64,000 bases of DNA, from contig NZ_CP059560.1 of NCBI RefSeq assembly GCF_017894385.1, positions 3,038,001 to 3,102,000 on the forward strand. The letters are read 5' to 3'. Every line of letters starts with the position of its first letter. The stretch's first letter is position 1. Source of the DNA: Aromatoleum petrolei. GTDB taxonomy: Bacteria; Pseudomonadota; Gammaproteobacteria; Burkholderiales; Rhodocyclaceae. The translations under genes were made by a program, and so were the position numbers. Shown in pieces: positions 33,774-44,100 of the stretch. The notes under the pieces were generated by a model. The model was not told the origin of the DNA. It ran no database searches and was given only the letters and a program-made list of their open reading frames with translations.

Positions 33774-33872
33774 TCCGCGCGCGGAGCGGGGCCCGCGGAA
33801 ACCATTCCTTGCAGCATGCGGTCATAGGCGCGTTATCCTTCAGCATTCCACGCGCACCCTGGGCTCTTGCCG

Positions 33873-34277
33873 ATGACCGACCCGAACTACGAGGCGCAAC
33901 GCGCCGTTGCCACCGAGCTGGTGGCACTCACCCTGCTTGCGGACGGTGTGCTCGCCAGCCGCGAACTCGAGGCGCTCGACCGCCTCGGCATTCCCGAACT
34001 GCTGGGCGTCGAGCGCGACACCCTGATCCAGGCCATCATCGACCACTGTCGCGGCCTGCTGCAGCGACCCGAACGCGTCGACCCGGTGCGCATGCTCGAC
34101 ATCGAGCGTTTCGAGACGATGCTCGACCGCATCACCGACCCCGCCCTGCGCGAGATGGTGTGCCGCGCGATGCTGGTGCTGGCGAAGGCCGATGGCGTGA
34201 TCTGCCTGCCCGAGCAGACCCTGCTGCGCGACGCCATGACGCGCTGGGGCATCCCGCTCGAGCAATTGCGCGATTGA
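33873..34277 (+). CDS. TerB-like helical protein
   Basis: A 134-residue all-helical cytoplasmic protein without signal or membrane segment. The two repeats LVALTLLADGVLASRELEAL and AMLVLAKADGVICLPEQTLL each carry the ADG...E motif found in TerB/DjlA-type helical domains that bind metal. No ter operon genes are nearby, so tellurite resistance is not implied. ATG at 33873 is preferred over a TTG at 33867. A strong hairpin begins directly after the stop. Function is unknown. Confidence 0.55.
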   Translation: MTDPNYEAQRAVATELVALTLLADGVLASRELEALDRLGIPELLGVERDTLIQAIIDHCRGLLQRPERVDPVRMLDIERFETMLDRITDPALREMVCRAMLVLAKADGVICLPEQTLLRDAMTRWGIPLEQLRD

Positions 34278-34278
34278 T

Positions 34279-34312
34279 GCTTCCGCGGCGATGCGGATCG
34301 CGTCGCGGAAGC
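34279..34312 (+). terminator. Hairpin after the TerB-like gene
   Basis: GCTTCCGCG (34279-34287) pairs perfectly with CGCGGAAGC (34304-34312), and RNA pairing extends inward by G-U, C-G and G-C to 12 bp. It begins two bases after the stop codon. The lack of a T run leaves the mechanism open. Confidence 0.5.
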
Positions 34313-34415
34313 GCTGGGGGGCGCTTCCCGCGCGGACGATTGGTCGTATGATGGGCTGCAGCCCCGCTGCGTGCCTCGCAGGCATGGGTCCGCAGGCCGG
34401 CAGGGCGGGAAAAAC

Positions 34416-36842
34416 ATGTTCAGACTGACCCGTTATTTTTCGATCGCGAGCGGGATCGCCTTGCTGGTGCTTTCGCTGCTGTTCCTGTGGGGATACCGCA
34501 GCAGCGAGATCGCCGAGCGCACGGAGATTTCCGGCGCACGCAACGAACTGCTCGCACGCACGGTCGCCAACGCGATCTGGCCGGAGTTCGGCGCCGCGTT
34601 GATGGAGTCGGAAGGGCGCGACGCCCTCGCGCTGCGCGAGCGCGTGCTCACCGCGCGCTTGCGGGAACGGGTCCGCGAATTGTCGGCCGGCGTGCCGGTG
34701 ATCAAGATCAAGGTATACGACCTGAACGGCACGGCGGTGTTTTCCACCGTGGTGCGCGAGATCGGCGAGGACAAGAGCGCCAATCCCGGGTTTCTCTCGG
34801 CGCGCAGCGGCGTGACGATGAGCGAGCTCGTCTATCGCGGCCGCATGAGCGCGACCGAAGGCGAGATCGAGAACGTGAACGTGGTGTCGAGCTACATCCC
34901 CATCCGGCCCGATCCGGACGGGCAGGTGAAGGCGGTGTTCGAGCTCTATACCGACGTCTCCGGCGACATCCGCGAGATCGACCGCGATTCGTGGTGGCTG
35001 CTGCTCGCGATCGTGCTGGGATTCGGCGCCCTCTACGCGGTACTGCTGCTGGTCGTCGGCCGCGCCGACCGCATCCTGCGCCGGCAGTACGGGGCGCTGC
35101 GCGAGAACGAAGCCAGCATGCGCGCGCAGAACGAGGCGCTGGAGGCCGCCAACCGGCGCCTGCACATGGCGGCGAGCGTGTTCGAGCGCAGCATCGAGGG
35201 CATCGTCATCACCGACCCCGAACAGCGCGTCGTCGAGGTGAACCGCGCGTTTACCGAGATCACCGGCTACACGCCGGAAGAGGCGATCGGAGGGACGCCG
35301 CGCCTGCTGTCGTCGGGCTGGCACAACGAGGCTTTCTATCACGAGATGTGGAAAGCGGTGAACGAGCGCGGGTACTGGCAGGGCGAAGTCACCAACCGAC
35401 GCAAGAGCGGCGAGATCTACCGCCAGTGGCTGACCCTGTGCGCCGACTACAACGACCGGCAGGAGCTCGTGTGCTACATCGGGATGTTCTACGACATCAC
35501 CGAGAAGCGCCTGAGCGAGGAGCGCATCGCCCGCCTGGCCTACTACGATGCGTTGACCGGGCTCGCCAACCGACGCCTGTTCGAGGACCGGCTGGAGAAC
35601 GCCGTGCTGCTCGCGCGGCGGCAGAATTCCAGCCTCGCGGTGCTGTTCATCGACCTCGACCGTTTCAAGCCGGTGAATGACAGCCTCGGCCACAAGGCCG
35701 GCGACGCGCTGCTCAAGCAGGTGGCCGCGCGCCTGAGCGGAATCGTGCGCGACTGCGACACCACGGCGCGCCTGGGGGGCGATGAATTCGGGGTGCTGCT
35801 CGCGGGTGACTCGGTAGATCGGCGGCAGGTCACCGCCGCGGTCGCGCAGCGCATCCTCGACGCGCTGTCCACGCCCTTCCTCATCGAAGGACGCGAAATT
35901 GCGACCGGGGCCAGCATCGGCATCAGCTTCTACCCGGAAGATGGCAGCACGCCCGAAGTGCTCACCAAGCATGCCGACGTCGCGATGTATCAGGCGAAGC
36001 GCGCCGGGCGCAACCGCTACCGCTTCTTCCTGCCGTCGATGAACGAGGGCGCGCTGGAGCGCCTGGGGATGGAGGAGGACCTGCGTCATGCGCTGGAGCG
36101 CGGCGAGTTCGAGCTGCACTTCCAGCTCAAGGTCGATACCACCAGCGGCAACATGACCGGTGCCGAGGTGCTGCTGCGCTGGCGTCGGCCCTCACGCGGC
36201 CTGGTGCCGCCGGCGGAATTCATCCCGATCGCCGAGGAGACCGGACTGATCGTCGACATCGGCGCCTGGGTGCTGGAGCAGGCCTGCCGCAAGGTGGTCG
36301 AGTGGGGCGAACGCCTGCCGGCGGGTTTCCGCCTTGGGGTGAACCTCTCGATGCGGCAGTTGCAGGGCGACATCGACGAGGCCATGCGTGACGCGCTCGC
36401 GGCGACCGGCGCCGACCCGGCGCGCATCGAGCTCGAACTCACGGAGAGCATGCTGATGGAAGACACCGAACGCGCGATCGGGCTGATGGACAGGCTCTCC
36501 GCGCAGGGCGTGCAGCTCGCGCTGGACGACTTCGGCACCGGCTATTCCTCGCTGTATTACCTGAAACGCTTCCCGATTCACCGCCTGAAGATCGACCGCT
36601 CCTTCGTCAGCGAGTTGCCGCACGACCGCAGCTGCGCCGCGATCGTGCAGGCGACGATCGCGCTTGCGCGCAGCCTCGGGCTGGAAGTGATCGCGGAAGG
36701 GGTGGAGACGACCGATCAGCGCGACTTCCTGCGCGATGCGGGTTGCCCGGAATGCCAGGGCTATCTGTTCGGTTCGCCGGTGCCTGCGGAGGCCTTCGCG
36801 GCCCTGCTCGAGGGGCGGCGCCAGCAGATCGGAGCGTCGTGA
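34416..36842 (+). CDS. Membrane PAS-GGDEF-EAL protein
   Basis: An 808-residue protein. Membrane segments at about 8-27 and 190-212 bracket a periplasmic sensor domain of about 165 residues. A short coiled coil (NEASMRAQNEALEAANRRL), a PAS domain (about 245-370), a GGDEF domain with intact RLGGDEFGV and I-site RDCD, and an EAL domain follow. The EAL motif reads EVLLRW, a common functional variant, and the catalytic set is intact (NLSMRQL, LELTES, DDFGTGYSS, KIDRSF, AEGVET). It is predicted to be bifunctional or sensor-switched. ATG at 34416 has a GGGAAAA ribosome site. The signal sensed is unknown. Confidence 0.87.
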   Translation: MFRLTRYFSIASGIALLVLSLLFLWGYRSSEIAERTEISGARNELLARTVANAIWPEFGAALMESEGRDALALRERVLTARLRERVRELSAGVPVIKIKVYDLNGTAVFSTVVREIGEDKSANPGFLSARSGVTMSELVYRGRMSATEGEIENVNVVSSYIPIRPDPDGQVKAVFELYTDVSGDIREIDRDSWWLLLAIVLGFGALYAVLLLVVGRADRILRRQYGALRENEASMRAQNEALEAANRRLHMAASVFERSIEGIVITDPEQRVVEVNRAFTEITGYTPEEAIGGTPRLLSSGWHNEAFYHEMWKAVNERGYWQGEVTNRRKSGEIYRQWLTLCADYNDRQELVCYIGMFYDITEKRLSEERIARLAYYDALTGLANRRLFEDRLENAVLLARRQNSSLAVLFIDLDRFKPVNDSLGHKAGDALLKQVAARLSGIVRDCDTTARLGGDEFGVLLAGDSVDRRQVTAAVAQRILDALSTPFLIEGREIATGASIGISFYPEDGSTPEVLTKHADVAMYQAKRAGRNRYRFFLPSMNEGALERLGMEEDLRHALERGEFELHFQLKVDTTSGNMTGAEVLLRWRRPSRGLVPPAEFIPIAEETGLIVDIGAWVLEQACRKVVEWGERLPAGFRLGVNLSMRQLQGDIDEAMRDALAATGADPARIELELTESMLMEDTERAIGLMDRLSAQGVQLALDDFGTGYSSLYYLKRFPIHRLKIDRSFVSELPHDRSCAAIVQATIALARSLGLEVIAEGVETTDQRDFLRDAGCPECQGYLFGSPVPAEAFAALLEGRRQQIGAS

Positions 36843-36967
36843 GCGGTCGCGCAAACTTGCGCTGGCCGCGCCAGTCTACGTCAGGGGCGTTGCGGTAATA
36901 TTGCGCACCTTCCGGAGCACGCGGCGCCGCCGCACGGAAGTCCGCCCGCCGGAGAGTCGTCCCGTAA

Positions 36968-38614
36968 ATGCGTGTCCGAAAACTGCTCAAACCTCTGGCG
37001 ATTCTCGTCGGCTGCCTGCTTTATGCCGTGCCGGACTGGCTGACCGACGAGTTCGGCTCGGTAACCATCGACCAGGTGCTCTACCACCTGCGTTTCGGCA
37101 CCGAAGGCCTGATGACCAGCGACCCGGAGCTGACCCGCCGCTTCCTGTGGCGTGCCCTGGCGCTGCCGGTGGCGCTGGCGATGGTGCTGTGGGGGCTGGA
37201 CGAATGGTTCGAGCACCTGCGCGCGCATCCGGAGAAGTGGCCGGTGCCGTGGCTGCGCCGCGGCTGGTACTGGTTGCGTGTCGGGATGCGCCGTTTCTCT
37301 CGCGCGTTGCTGCGTTTCATGCGCCACGGCGTGCCGCGGGCGATCCCGCTGGTCGTGCTCGGCGCGGGCGTCGCCTTCTTCATCGACAGCTTCTCGCTGG
37401 CGCGCTACGTGCGGGCCTACTTCGGCGAGGACTATTTCGCCGGCTCCTACGTCGACCCGAGCCGCGTGTCCGTCAAGCGCGGCAAGGAGCAGCCGAAGAA
37501 CCTGGTGCTGATCTACGTCGAGAGCCTGGAGTCCACGTATTCCGACACCAACCTGTTCGGGCGCGACCTGCTGCACCGGCTCAACGCCTACAAGGGCAAG
37601 CCGCGCGTGGTGTCCTTCGACGACTACCGCGAGATGATGGGCGCGCACTTCACGATCGCCGGCATCGTCGCGACGCAGTGCGGGTTGCCGCTGAAGTCGG
37701 TGGCGCTGTTCGGCGGCAACGCCCAGGGCGAACAGGTCGAGAGCTTCCTGCCGCGTGCGCGCTGCCTCGGCGACATCCTCGCAAGCAACGGCTACACCAA
37801 CGTCTTTCTCAACGGTTCCAGCCTCGCCTTCGCCGGCGTGGGCAAGTTCTTCAAGGACCATCACTACAGCAAGGTGATGGGGCGCGAGGAATGGGTGAGC
37901 GAGGGCGAAAGGCCCGAGCTGATGAGCGGCTGGGGCCTGTACGACGACGATCTCTTCCGCCATGCGCGCGGCGAGCTCGATCGACTGATGAAGTCGCGCA
38001 AGCCCTTTAACCTCACGGTCCTCACGATCGACACGCACCATCCCTATGGCCACCTGTCGTCGACCTGCGAGCGCCAGGGGTACCAGGACTTCGAGGGCAT
38101 CGTCGAATGCACCGCGGGACAGGTTGCGGACTTCATCGAGTACATCAACAAGAAAGGCTGGTCCGACCGCATCGCCGTCGTGGTGCAGGGCGACCATCTC
38201 GCGATGGGCAACACCTCGTACGACAAACTGGTGAAGAATCCCAGCCGGCGCGTGTACAACCTGATGATCGGCGCGGACAAGAAACTCGTGAAGAACACCG
38301 ACGAGGTCACGCACTTCGACATGCTGCCGACGATGCTGAGGATGCTCGGCTTCGAGGTCGAGGGCGAGCGCGCCGGCCTCGGCTACGCGGCGATCGGCCC
38401 GGCCAACGTGTCGCGCCCGCCCGACCGCATCGCGAAGATGACCGAGCAGCTGATGAACTACAGCGCGACCTACCGCGCGCTGTGGGACCTGCCGGTGATC
38501 GAACCCGCCGCCACCGGCGCCGGGACCGCCGATGTGGTGGTGACGCCGGTGCCGGTGCCGCCCCGTCCGCCCGCGCGCACGACCGTGCAGCGCGACATCG
38601 TGCACGACCGCTGA
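36968..38614 (+). CDS. OpgB/LTA-synthase-like phosphoglycerol transferase
   Basis: A 548-residue protein with hydrophobic segments in the first 140 residues (about 8-25, 58-78, 118-142) and a periplasmic alkaline-phosphatase-superfamily domain (about 175-500). The metal and nucleophile region reads VLIYVESLESTYSD, the ligand segments LTILTIDTHHPYGH-like (here LTVLTIDTHHPYGH) and VVVQGDHLAMGN are present. Such proteins transfer phosphoglycerol to periplasmic glucans (OpgB/MdoB) or related glycans. The OpgB assignment is favoured in a Gram-negative, but the acceptor is not certain. The C-terminal proline-rich tail carries no recognised domain. Confidence 0.8.
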   Translation: MRVRKLLKPLAILVGCLLYAVPDWLTDEFGSVTIDQVLYHLRFGTEGLMTSDPELTRRFLWRALALPVALAMVLWGLDEWFEHLRAHPEKWPVPWLRRGWYWLRVGMRRFSRALLRFMRHGVPRAIPLVVLGAGVAFFIDSFSLARYVRAYFGEDYFAGSYVDPSRVSVKRGKEQPKNLVLIYVESLESTYSDTNLFGRDLLHRLNAYKGKPRVVSFDDYREMMGAHFTIAGIVATQCGLPLKSVALFGGNAQGEQVESFLPRARCLGDILASNGYTNVFLNGSSLAFAGVGKFFKDHHYSKVMGREEWVSEGERPELMSGWGLYDDDLFRHARGELDRLMKSRKPFNLTVLTIDTHHPYGHLSSTCERQGYQDFEGIVECTAGQVADFIEYINKKGWSDRIAVVVQGDHLAMGNTSYDKLVKNPSRRVYNLMIGADKKLVKNTDEVTHFDMLPTMLRMLGFEVEGERAGLGYAAIGPANVSRPPDRIAKMTEQLMNYSATYRALWDLPVIEPAATGAGTADVVVTPVPVPPRPPARTTVQRDIVHDR

Positions 38615-38640
38615 GCGGTCGATCCGGCGGACGGATACAT

Positions 38641-38699
38641 CCGTTCGCCCTGAGCCCTTCGAGGCCGCTCAGGACAGGTTTGTCGAAGGGTGAGGGCGG
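38641..38699. repeat. Dispersed intergenic repeat, copy 2 (compound)
   Basis: CCGTTCGCCCTGAG at 38641-38654 and TTGTCGAAGGGTGAGGGCGG at 38680-38699, with CCCTTCGAGG and GCTCAGGACAGG between them, form inverted and partly nested halves of the same repeat as at 28101-28127. It lies between the converging phosphoglycerol transferase and dmeF genes. Confidence 0.55.
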
Positions 38700-38748
38700 G
38701 GCTGCGACAGGCCCGCCCGAACGGAAGTCCTGACGAAGCTGCGCCGCC

Positions 38749-39741
38749 TCAGGCGGCGTCCTGCGGGCGATTCACCTCGACCGAGATGTGGATCAGCTCC
38801 TCGTGCGGGGCGAGTGCGCGCTTGATCGCGGTGGGCGTGATTGCGGGGTCGCCCGTGAGCACGCTGACGATCGCGGCGAAGCGATTGCGCCCGACGCGCC
38901 ACACGTGCAGGTCCACGAGGCGCGGGGCCTCGGGCCAGTGCGGGTGGCTGGCGAGCGCGTGGCGGATCTCCGCGACCACCGGGTGGTCCATCTCGCGATC
39001 GAGCAGCACGCGGCCGGTGTCGCGCAGCAGCCCGTGCGACCAGCGTGCGACCAGCACCGCGCCGACGATGCCCATTGCCGGATCGAGCCAGTTCCAGCCG
39101 TACAGCATGCCGCCGAGCAGGGCGACGATCGCCAGCACCGAGGTCGCGGCGTCCACGACGACATGCAGGTAGGCGGCGCGCAGGTTCAGGTCGTGATGGT
39201 GGTGCCCGTGCCCGTCATGGACGTGGTGGTGCCCGCCGTGGTCGTGATCGTGATGCGCGTGACCATGCCCGCCGTGCGAATGCTCGCCGGCGTGATTGAG
39301 GATCAGCGCGCACACGACGTTCACCACCAGACCGACCACCGCGACCGTGATCGCCTCCGGGAAGCGGATATCCAGCGGCGCGAGCAGGCGCTCGACCGAG
39401 CCGATGACCATCGCGATCGCGACGCCGACGAGGAAGATGGCGCTCGCGAAGCCGGCGAGGATCTCGATCTTCCAGGTGCCGAAGGCGAAGCGCGGGTCGT
39501 CGGCGTAGCGTCGTGCGGCGGCGTAGGCCAAGGCCGAGAGGCCGATCGCGAGCGCGTGCGAACTCATGTGCCAGCCGTCGGCGAGCAGCGCCATCGAGTT
39601 GAACCACCAGCCGGCGGCGATCTCGACCACCATCGTGATCGCCGTGATCAGCAGTACCAGGCGCGTGCCGCGTTCGCCCGCCGCGTTGCCGTCGTGGAAG
39701 CGGTGGTTGGGAGTCCAGTATTGCGGGGAATCGGGAGACAT
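38749..39741 (-). CDS. dmeF: DmeF-type cation diffusion facilitator
   Basis: A 330-residue CDF exporter with six hydrophobic segments. The two intramembrane metal sites are LLADGWHMSSHA and YLHVVVDAATS (HVVVD). Between segments 4 and 5 lies a histidine-rich loop (HSHGGHGHAHHDHDHGGHHH and more) of about 16 histidines. A cytoplasmic C-terminal domain binds additional metal. The N-terminus WTPNHRFHDGN and MALLADGWHMSSHALAIGLS are typical of DmeF, which exports Co(II) and Ni(II) in exchange for protons. It follows a cupin gene by 27 bp and may be co-transcribed with it. Confidence 0.88.
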   Translation of the reverse strand: MSPDSPQYWTPNHRFHDGNAAGERGTRLVLLITAITMVVEIAAGWWFNSMALLADGWHMSSHALAIGLSALAYAAARRYADDPRFAFGTWKIEILAGFASAIFLVGVAIAMVIGSVERLLAPLDIRFPEAITVAVVGLVVNVVCALILNHAGEHSHGGHGHAHHDHDHGGHHHVHDGHGHHHHDLNLRAAYLHVVVDAATSVLAIVALLGGMLYGWNWLDPAMGIVGAVLVARWSHGLLRDTGRVLLDREMDHPVVAEIRHALASHPHWPEAPRLVDLHVWRVGRNRFAAIVSVLTGDPAITPTAIKRALAPHEELIHISVEVNRPQDAA

Positions 39742-39768
39742 GGGGCGCCGACGGTGATCGTTATGTCA

Positions 39769-40086
39769 TCAGTCTACATGCACGGCCAGCCACACGGTGC
39801 CTTCGCCGGTCGATTCGACGCGGTGGCGGCGATGCGGGGGGATCGTGAGCCAGTCGCCCGCGCGCATCGCGCGCCGCTCGCCGTCCGCGAACGCGATCAC
39901 CGCCTCGCCCTGCACGACCATCACCCATTCGGCCTGAGCCTGGTCGTACCAGAAGCCGGGCGGGCTGGCGTGGCAGTGCGAGACGATGCGCTCGACGCGC
40001 GTGTCGGCGCGCGTGAACAGGGTGTCGAAGCGTTCGTCGCCGCCGGATGGCGGCAAGTCGTTGAGCACGTTTCCGTGGTCGGGCAT
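39769..40086 (-). CDS. Small single-domain cupin protein
   Basis: A 105-residue one-domain cupin. Conserved-looking motifs are ERIVSHCHASPPGFWYDQAQAEWVMVVQGEA (first cupin motif) and GDWLTIPPHRRHRVES (second motif, with histidines suitable for metal binding). Such proteins are often mistaken for dioxygenases, but many are of unknown function. ATG at 40086 is preferred; ATGs at 40107 and earlier are in frame. It precedes dmeF with 27 bp between them, so a role in metal response is possible. Confidence 0.72.
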   Translation of the reverse strand: MPDHGNVLNDLPPSGGDERFDTLFTRADTRVERIVSHCHASPPGFWYDQAQAEWVMVVQGEAVIAFADGERRAMRAGDWLTIPPHRRHRVESTGEGTVWLAVHVD

Positions 40087-40434
40087 GGGGTGGACTGCGC
40101 TTCGCATGTCGGCGTGTTCATGTCGGCACCCTTGCCCCCGCTGTCGCAATGTTGGAGGCGCAGGGTTCGGGCCGAAGGGGTCTCTGTGATGACTGCCCCC
40201 GTACGATACCGTCGAATCGGGCTCTTCGCAGCATTCGCGCCGGCAGTCGACACGATTGCCGATCCGGCGCCGCGCCTCATTGCCTTGTGTGGGGGCTTCA
40301 CGCCCGTCTACGTGCTTACACGTAGACGGGCGCGCAGTCTCGCGAATTCCCTCGGCTGGCGCCTGAATCTATGCTTTTGCGATCGAAAAATGATTGATCG
40401 GCATATGCAATATTCAGATCATGCGCCATTCGCC
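40087..40434. other. 348-base gap with a perfect hairpin
   Basis: No gene is supported here. It holds a 14-bp perfect hairpin (arms CGCCCGTCTACGTG at 40301-40314 and CACGTAGACGGGCG at 40319-40332, loop CTTA). Around 40381-40401 lies an AT-rich stretch with CGATC/GATCG repeats that may be the promoter for the next gene. The divergent cupin promoter must also lie in this gap. Confidence 0.55.
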
Positions 40435-40917
40435 ATGACGAACTGGCGGGCCGCGGCGATCGTCTCCGCCGCCCGCCGCTGGCGGTTCGCCGGCACACTG
40501 CTGCTGGCGCTGCCGGCTGCCGCCGCGCATGCGGGGGCGCCCGCGGGAGCCCCTGTCGGCTGGATTTGCTGGTACGGGAAAGGGACGACCGTCTCCTGTC
40601 GGCTGGAGGCGCAGGACGCGCTCGCGCCTGCGGTTGCCAATCCGCCGTCCGCGGAGCCGGACGTCGGCGCCTTGCTGTCGCAGGGCAAGCGTCCCTTGCC
40701 CCAGATCGCTCGCACCATCCTGCGGGAACCCGCGCAGCTCGAGGGGAAAACGATTTCGATTCCGTTATTTACCGAATCGCACGACATGGATTTCGTGCAA
40801 GAACTTGCCGAAGCCGTGATGTGCGGGACGCGCAGGCTGTGCCGCGTGCGCTTTCTCCGTTCGCCGAGCGATATCGCCCTGGCGCTCGATGCCGCGGACG
40901 ATCCCGCGGTCAACTGA
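40435..40917 (+). CDS. Small secreted protein of unknown function
   Basis: A 160-residue protein not recognised as a member of a named family. It begins with a signal sequence (basic start, then RRWRFAGTLLLALPAAAAHA-GA). Mature residues include WICWYGKGTTVSCRLEAQD with two cysteines and CGTRRLCRV with two more, compatible with two disulfides. The remainder is predicted helical. ATG at 40435 is chosen for its signal peptide; in-frame ATGs at 40390 and 40405 are alternatives. It stands alone between divergent and forward genes. Confidence 0.6.
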   Translation: MTNWRAAAIVSAARRWRFAGTLLLALPAAAAHAGAPAGAPVGWICWYGKGTTVSCRLEAQDALAPAVANPPSAEPDVGALLSQGKRPLPQIARTILREPAQLEGKTISIPLFTESHDMDFVQELAEAVMCGTRRLCRVRFLRSPSDIALALDAADDPAVN

Positions 40918-41179
40918 GCAGGAGCGGCTGCCGCCGGGGGGCGCGACGTTGCGTCGCAACAACTCATCGCGCGGTCGTCACTTTTCCGCTTAATCGAATA
41001 CGTTGTGGGCGGTAGTGTCGATTCGGGCAGGCTGTTTTATGATGCGGCGTGATTGTAACCAAATGCGATCATCGCCCGGGATCTCCCCGCCCGCAGCAGT
41101 GAACGCGGATCATCGGGCGGTGGCGCCACGCCCATGCCATGTCCGCGACGTACGCGGACACAACGAGAACGGATCCGCG

Positions 41180-44100
41180 ATGATTCCCAGACCGCTTGCC
41201 CGGATGCATGTCCGCCTGCTGCTGCTGGTTCTTGCTGCGGTCCTGCCGTCGATCGCGATCATCGTCGACACGGGGCTCGAACAACGGCGCGAGGCGCGGG
41301 CCAGTTCGGAAAGGCTCGCACTGACCGTGGCACGCCAAGTGGCGACACGCCAGCGCGACATGATTTCCTATGCGCACGCGGCACTGCAGGGGCTGGCGGA
41401 TGCGCCGGAAATACGGGCGCTGCATTCGACGCGCGACTGCAATCGCTGGCTTTCGCGCGTGGCCTCGCTCGGCGAACTCTACTCAGATCTCTTCGTCTTC
41501 GACCGCGGCGGGGAAATGCTCTGCAGCGCCAAGCCGCTCACCGGGCGCGTCAACGTCGCCGATCGCGCCTACTTCCGCCGCGCCGTCGAGCGGCGCGACT
41601 TCGCGATCGGCGAATTCATCGTCAACCGCCTCACGGGGAGGCCGATGGTGCTGTTCGCCCATCCGGTTTTCGACGAGCACGACGAAATCTCCGGGATCGT
41701 GGCGCTCGCGGCGGAGCCGCCGAAATTCGAATCGCTGCTGCGCGACCAGTGGCTGCCGGACGGCTCGGTGGTGACGATCGTCGACAGCGAGGGCGCGATC
41801 CTCGCCCGTCTGCCCGATCCGGACGCGCTGGCGGGGCGCACGATCCCGGGGCTGGCCGAGTTCAAGGCCGCCATTGTGGATGCCCGCGAAGCGCTCTTCG
41901 AGTCGGTCTGGCTGGACCAGGTCCTGCGCGCAACGGCGATCGTGCCGGTGCTCAGCATCCACGGCGACCTGTACGTGCGCGTGGGTATTCCGACCGCGCT
42001 GGCTCAAGCGCAGGCCGCACAGGTGTTGCGGCGCAATCTGCTGCTGGTCCTCGCTTTGACTGCGCTGGTGTTGGCACTCGGCTGGGTCGCGGCGCAGCGG
42101 CTGGTGTTGCGCCGGGTGCGTGATCTTGCGGACACGGCGCGGCGCATCGGTGCGGGGGAACTGCAGGCCCGTTGTGCGCTACCGCCGGATGGTGGTGAGT
42201 TGGGGGAGCTCGCGCGCACGCTGGACGACATGGCGGCGCACGTCGAGGCGTCGATGGCGCAACTGCGAAACGCCGCGGAGGAAATCCGCCTGCGCAACCG
42301 CGCCATCGACGCCAGCCGCAACGGCCTGATGATCTACCGCTACGCGACACCACCGGGCGTCGCCAGCGCGAATCCGGCGCTCCACGCGCTTCTCGCGGTG
42401 ACCCCGGCGGAGCTTGCCGCCATCAGCCAACCGGTCGAACTGGTGCAGCGCGGTTTCGAGCGCGAGGGCTGCGAGCAACTGGCCGCCCTCATCGCGGCGC
42501 GGCGCGAGGGCGAGGTCACACTGCGCCTGTCAGCCCGCGACGGCAATCTCGCCTGGATCGAGGCGGTCGTCAACATGGTTCCCGGCGAGGAGCGAGGGGG
42601 CGACCACGCGGTGATCGAGTTCCGCGACGTCACCGAGCGGCACCGCTACGAGGAGCAGCTCGCCCATCAGGCGAGCCATGATGCGCTGACCGGCCTGCCC
42701 AACCGAAACCTGCTCCTCGACCGCCTGCAGCAGGGGCTCTCCCATGCGGCGCGCAATGGCGCCTGCTTCGTGCTGTGGGTGAACGTGGACCGCTTCAAGG
42801 TGGTGCATGACAGTTTGGGCCGTGCGGTCGCGGACGCGACGCTCGGCGACATCGCGCGCCGCCTGGCCGGCGCTGCGCAGGAGTGCTCGACCGTCGCGCG
42901 CCTGACGAACGACGAGTTCGTGCTCATCGCCGATCAGCTGCCGGGCCGGCAGGCCGTAGTGTCGCTGGCCAATCGGCTGCTGGAGGCAATGCGGCGGCCG
43001 CTCATGGCCGGCGGAGAGGAGCTGCGCCTGAGCGCCAGCATCGGGGTGGCCGAGTGCGGCGATGCCGGGCAGGATGCGGACGCGCTGCTGCGCAACGCCT
43101 GCGTGGCGATGAATCGGGCCAAGGAGACGGGGCGCGACACCTTCTGCTTCTACGATGCGAACATGAATGCCCGGGCCGCGCCGCGGCTGCGTCTCGAACT
43201 CGAGTTGCGGCGGGCCGTCGAGCGGGACGAGTTGTATCTGGTGTACCAGCCCAAGGTCGATCTGCTGACGGGCGAGGTGGTCGGCTGCGAAGCGCTGTGT
43301 CGCTGGCAGCATGCGGAACTCGGCATGGTGTCGCCGGGCGAATTCATCCCCGTGGCCGAGGAAAGCGGCCTGATCCTGCCGATCGGGCACTGGGTGCTCG
43401 AATCCGCCTGTGCAAGGATGCGCGACTGGCTCGATGCCGGGGTGGCGTGCCCGAGCGTGGCGGTGAATGTGTCGGCGCTGCAGTTCCTGCGCGACGATCT
43501 GGTCGCGGACGTGTCGGCCCTGCTGTCGCGCTACCGCCTGGACGCGGGAACGCTGATGCTGGAGATCACCGAAAGCACACTGATGCGCGAGCCGGAACGG
43601 GCGATCAGGACGATGCGAAGCCTGAAGGCCATCGGCGTCCGGCTCGCGATCGACGATTTCGGCACCGGCTATTCCTCGCTCGGCATGCTCAAGCGTTTTC
43701 CGCTCGATTACCTGAAGATCGATCGCGCCTTCATTACCGATCTGACGACCAATGCGAGCGATGCAGCGATCGCGGTGTCCATCATCGCGATCGCCCGCAG
43801 CCTCAACCTGCGCGTGATCGCCGAGGGGGTCGAGACCGAAGGGCAGATGCTGTACCTGCGCGGCCGCGGTTGCGACGAGATGCAGGGCTACCATTTCTCA
43901 CCGCCGATCGCGCCCGAGGCTTTTGCGGACATGCTGGCCGAGGGGCGGGGCATGTCGCTGCCGGTGAAGAAGGACCTGCCCGAGCGCACCCTGCTGCTCG
44001 TCGATGACGAGCCGTCGATCCGGTCGGCCCTGCGCCGCATCTTGCGGCGGGAGGGCTATACCCTGCTGTTCGCGGGCAGCGCCGCGGAGGCGCTCGATCA

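Noticed and set aside
33873..34277. Tellurite resistance gene
   Set aside because: The resemblance to TerB is structural only and no terA, terC or terD genes are nearby.
39181..39300. Repeat array or CRISPR-like stretch
   Set aside because: The repetitive bases encode the histidine-rich loop of DmeF; there are no regular spacers.
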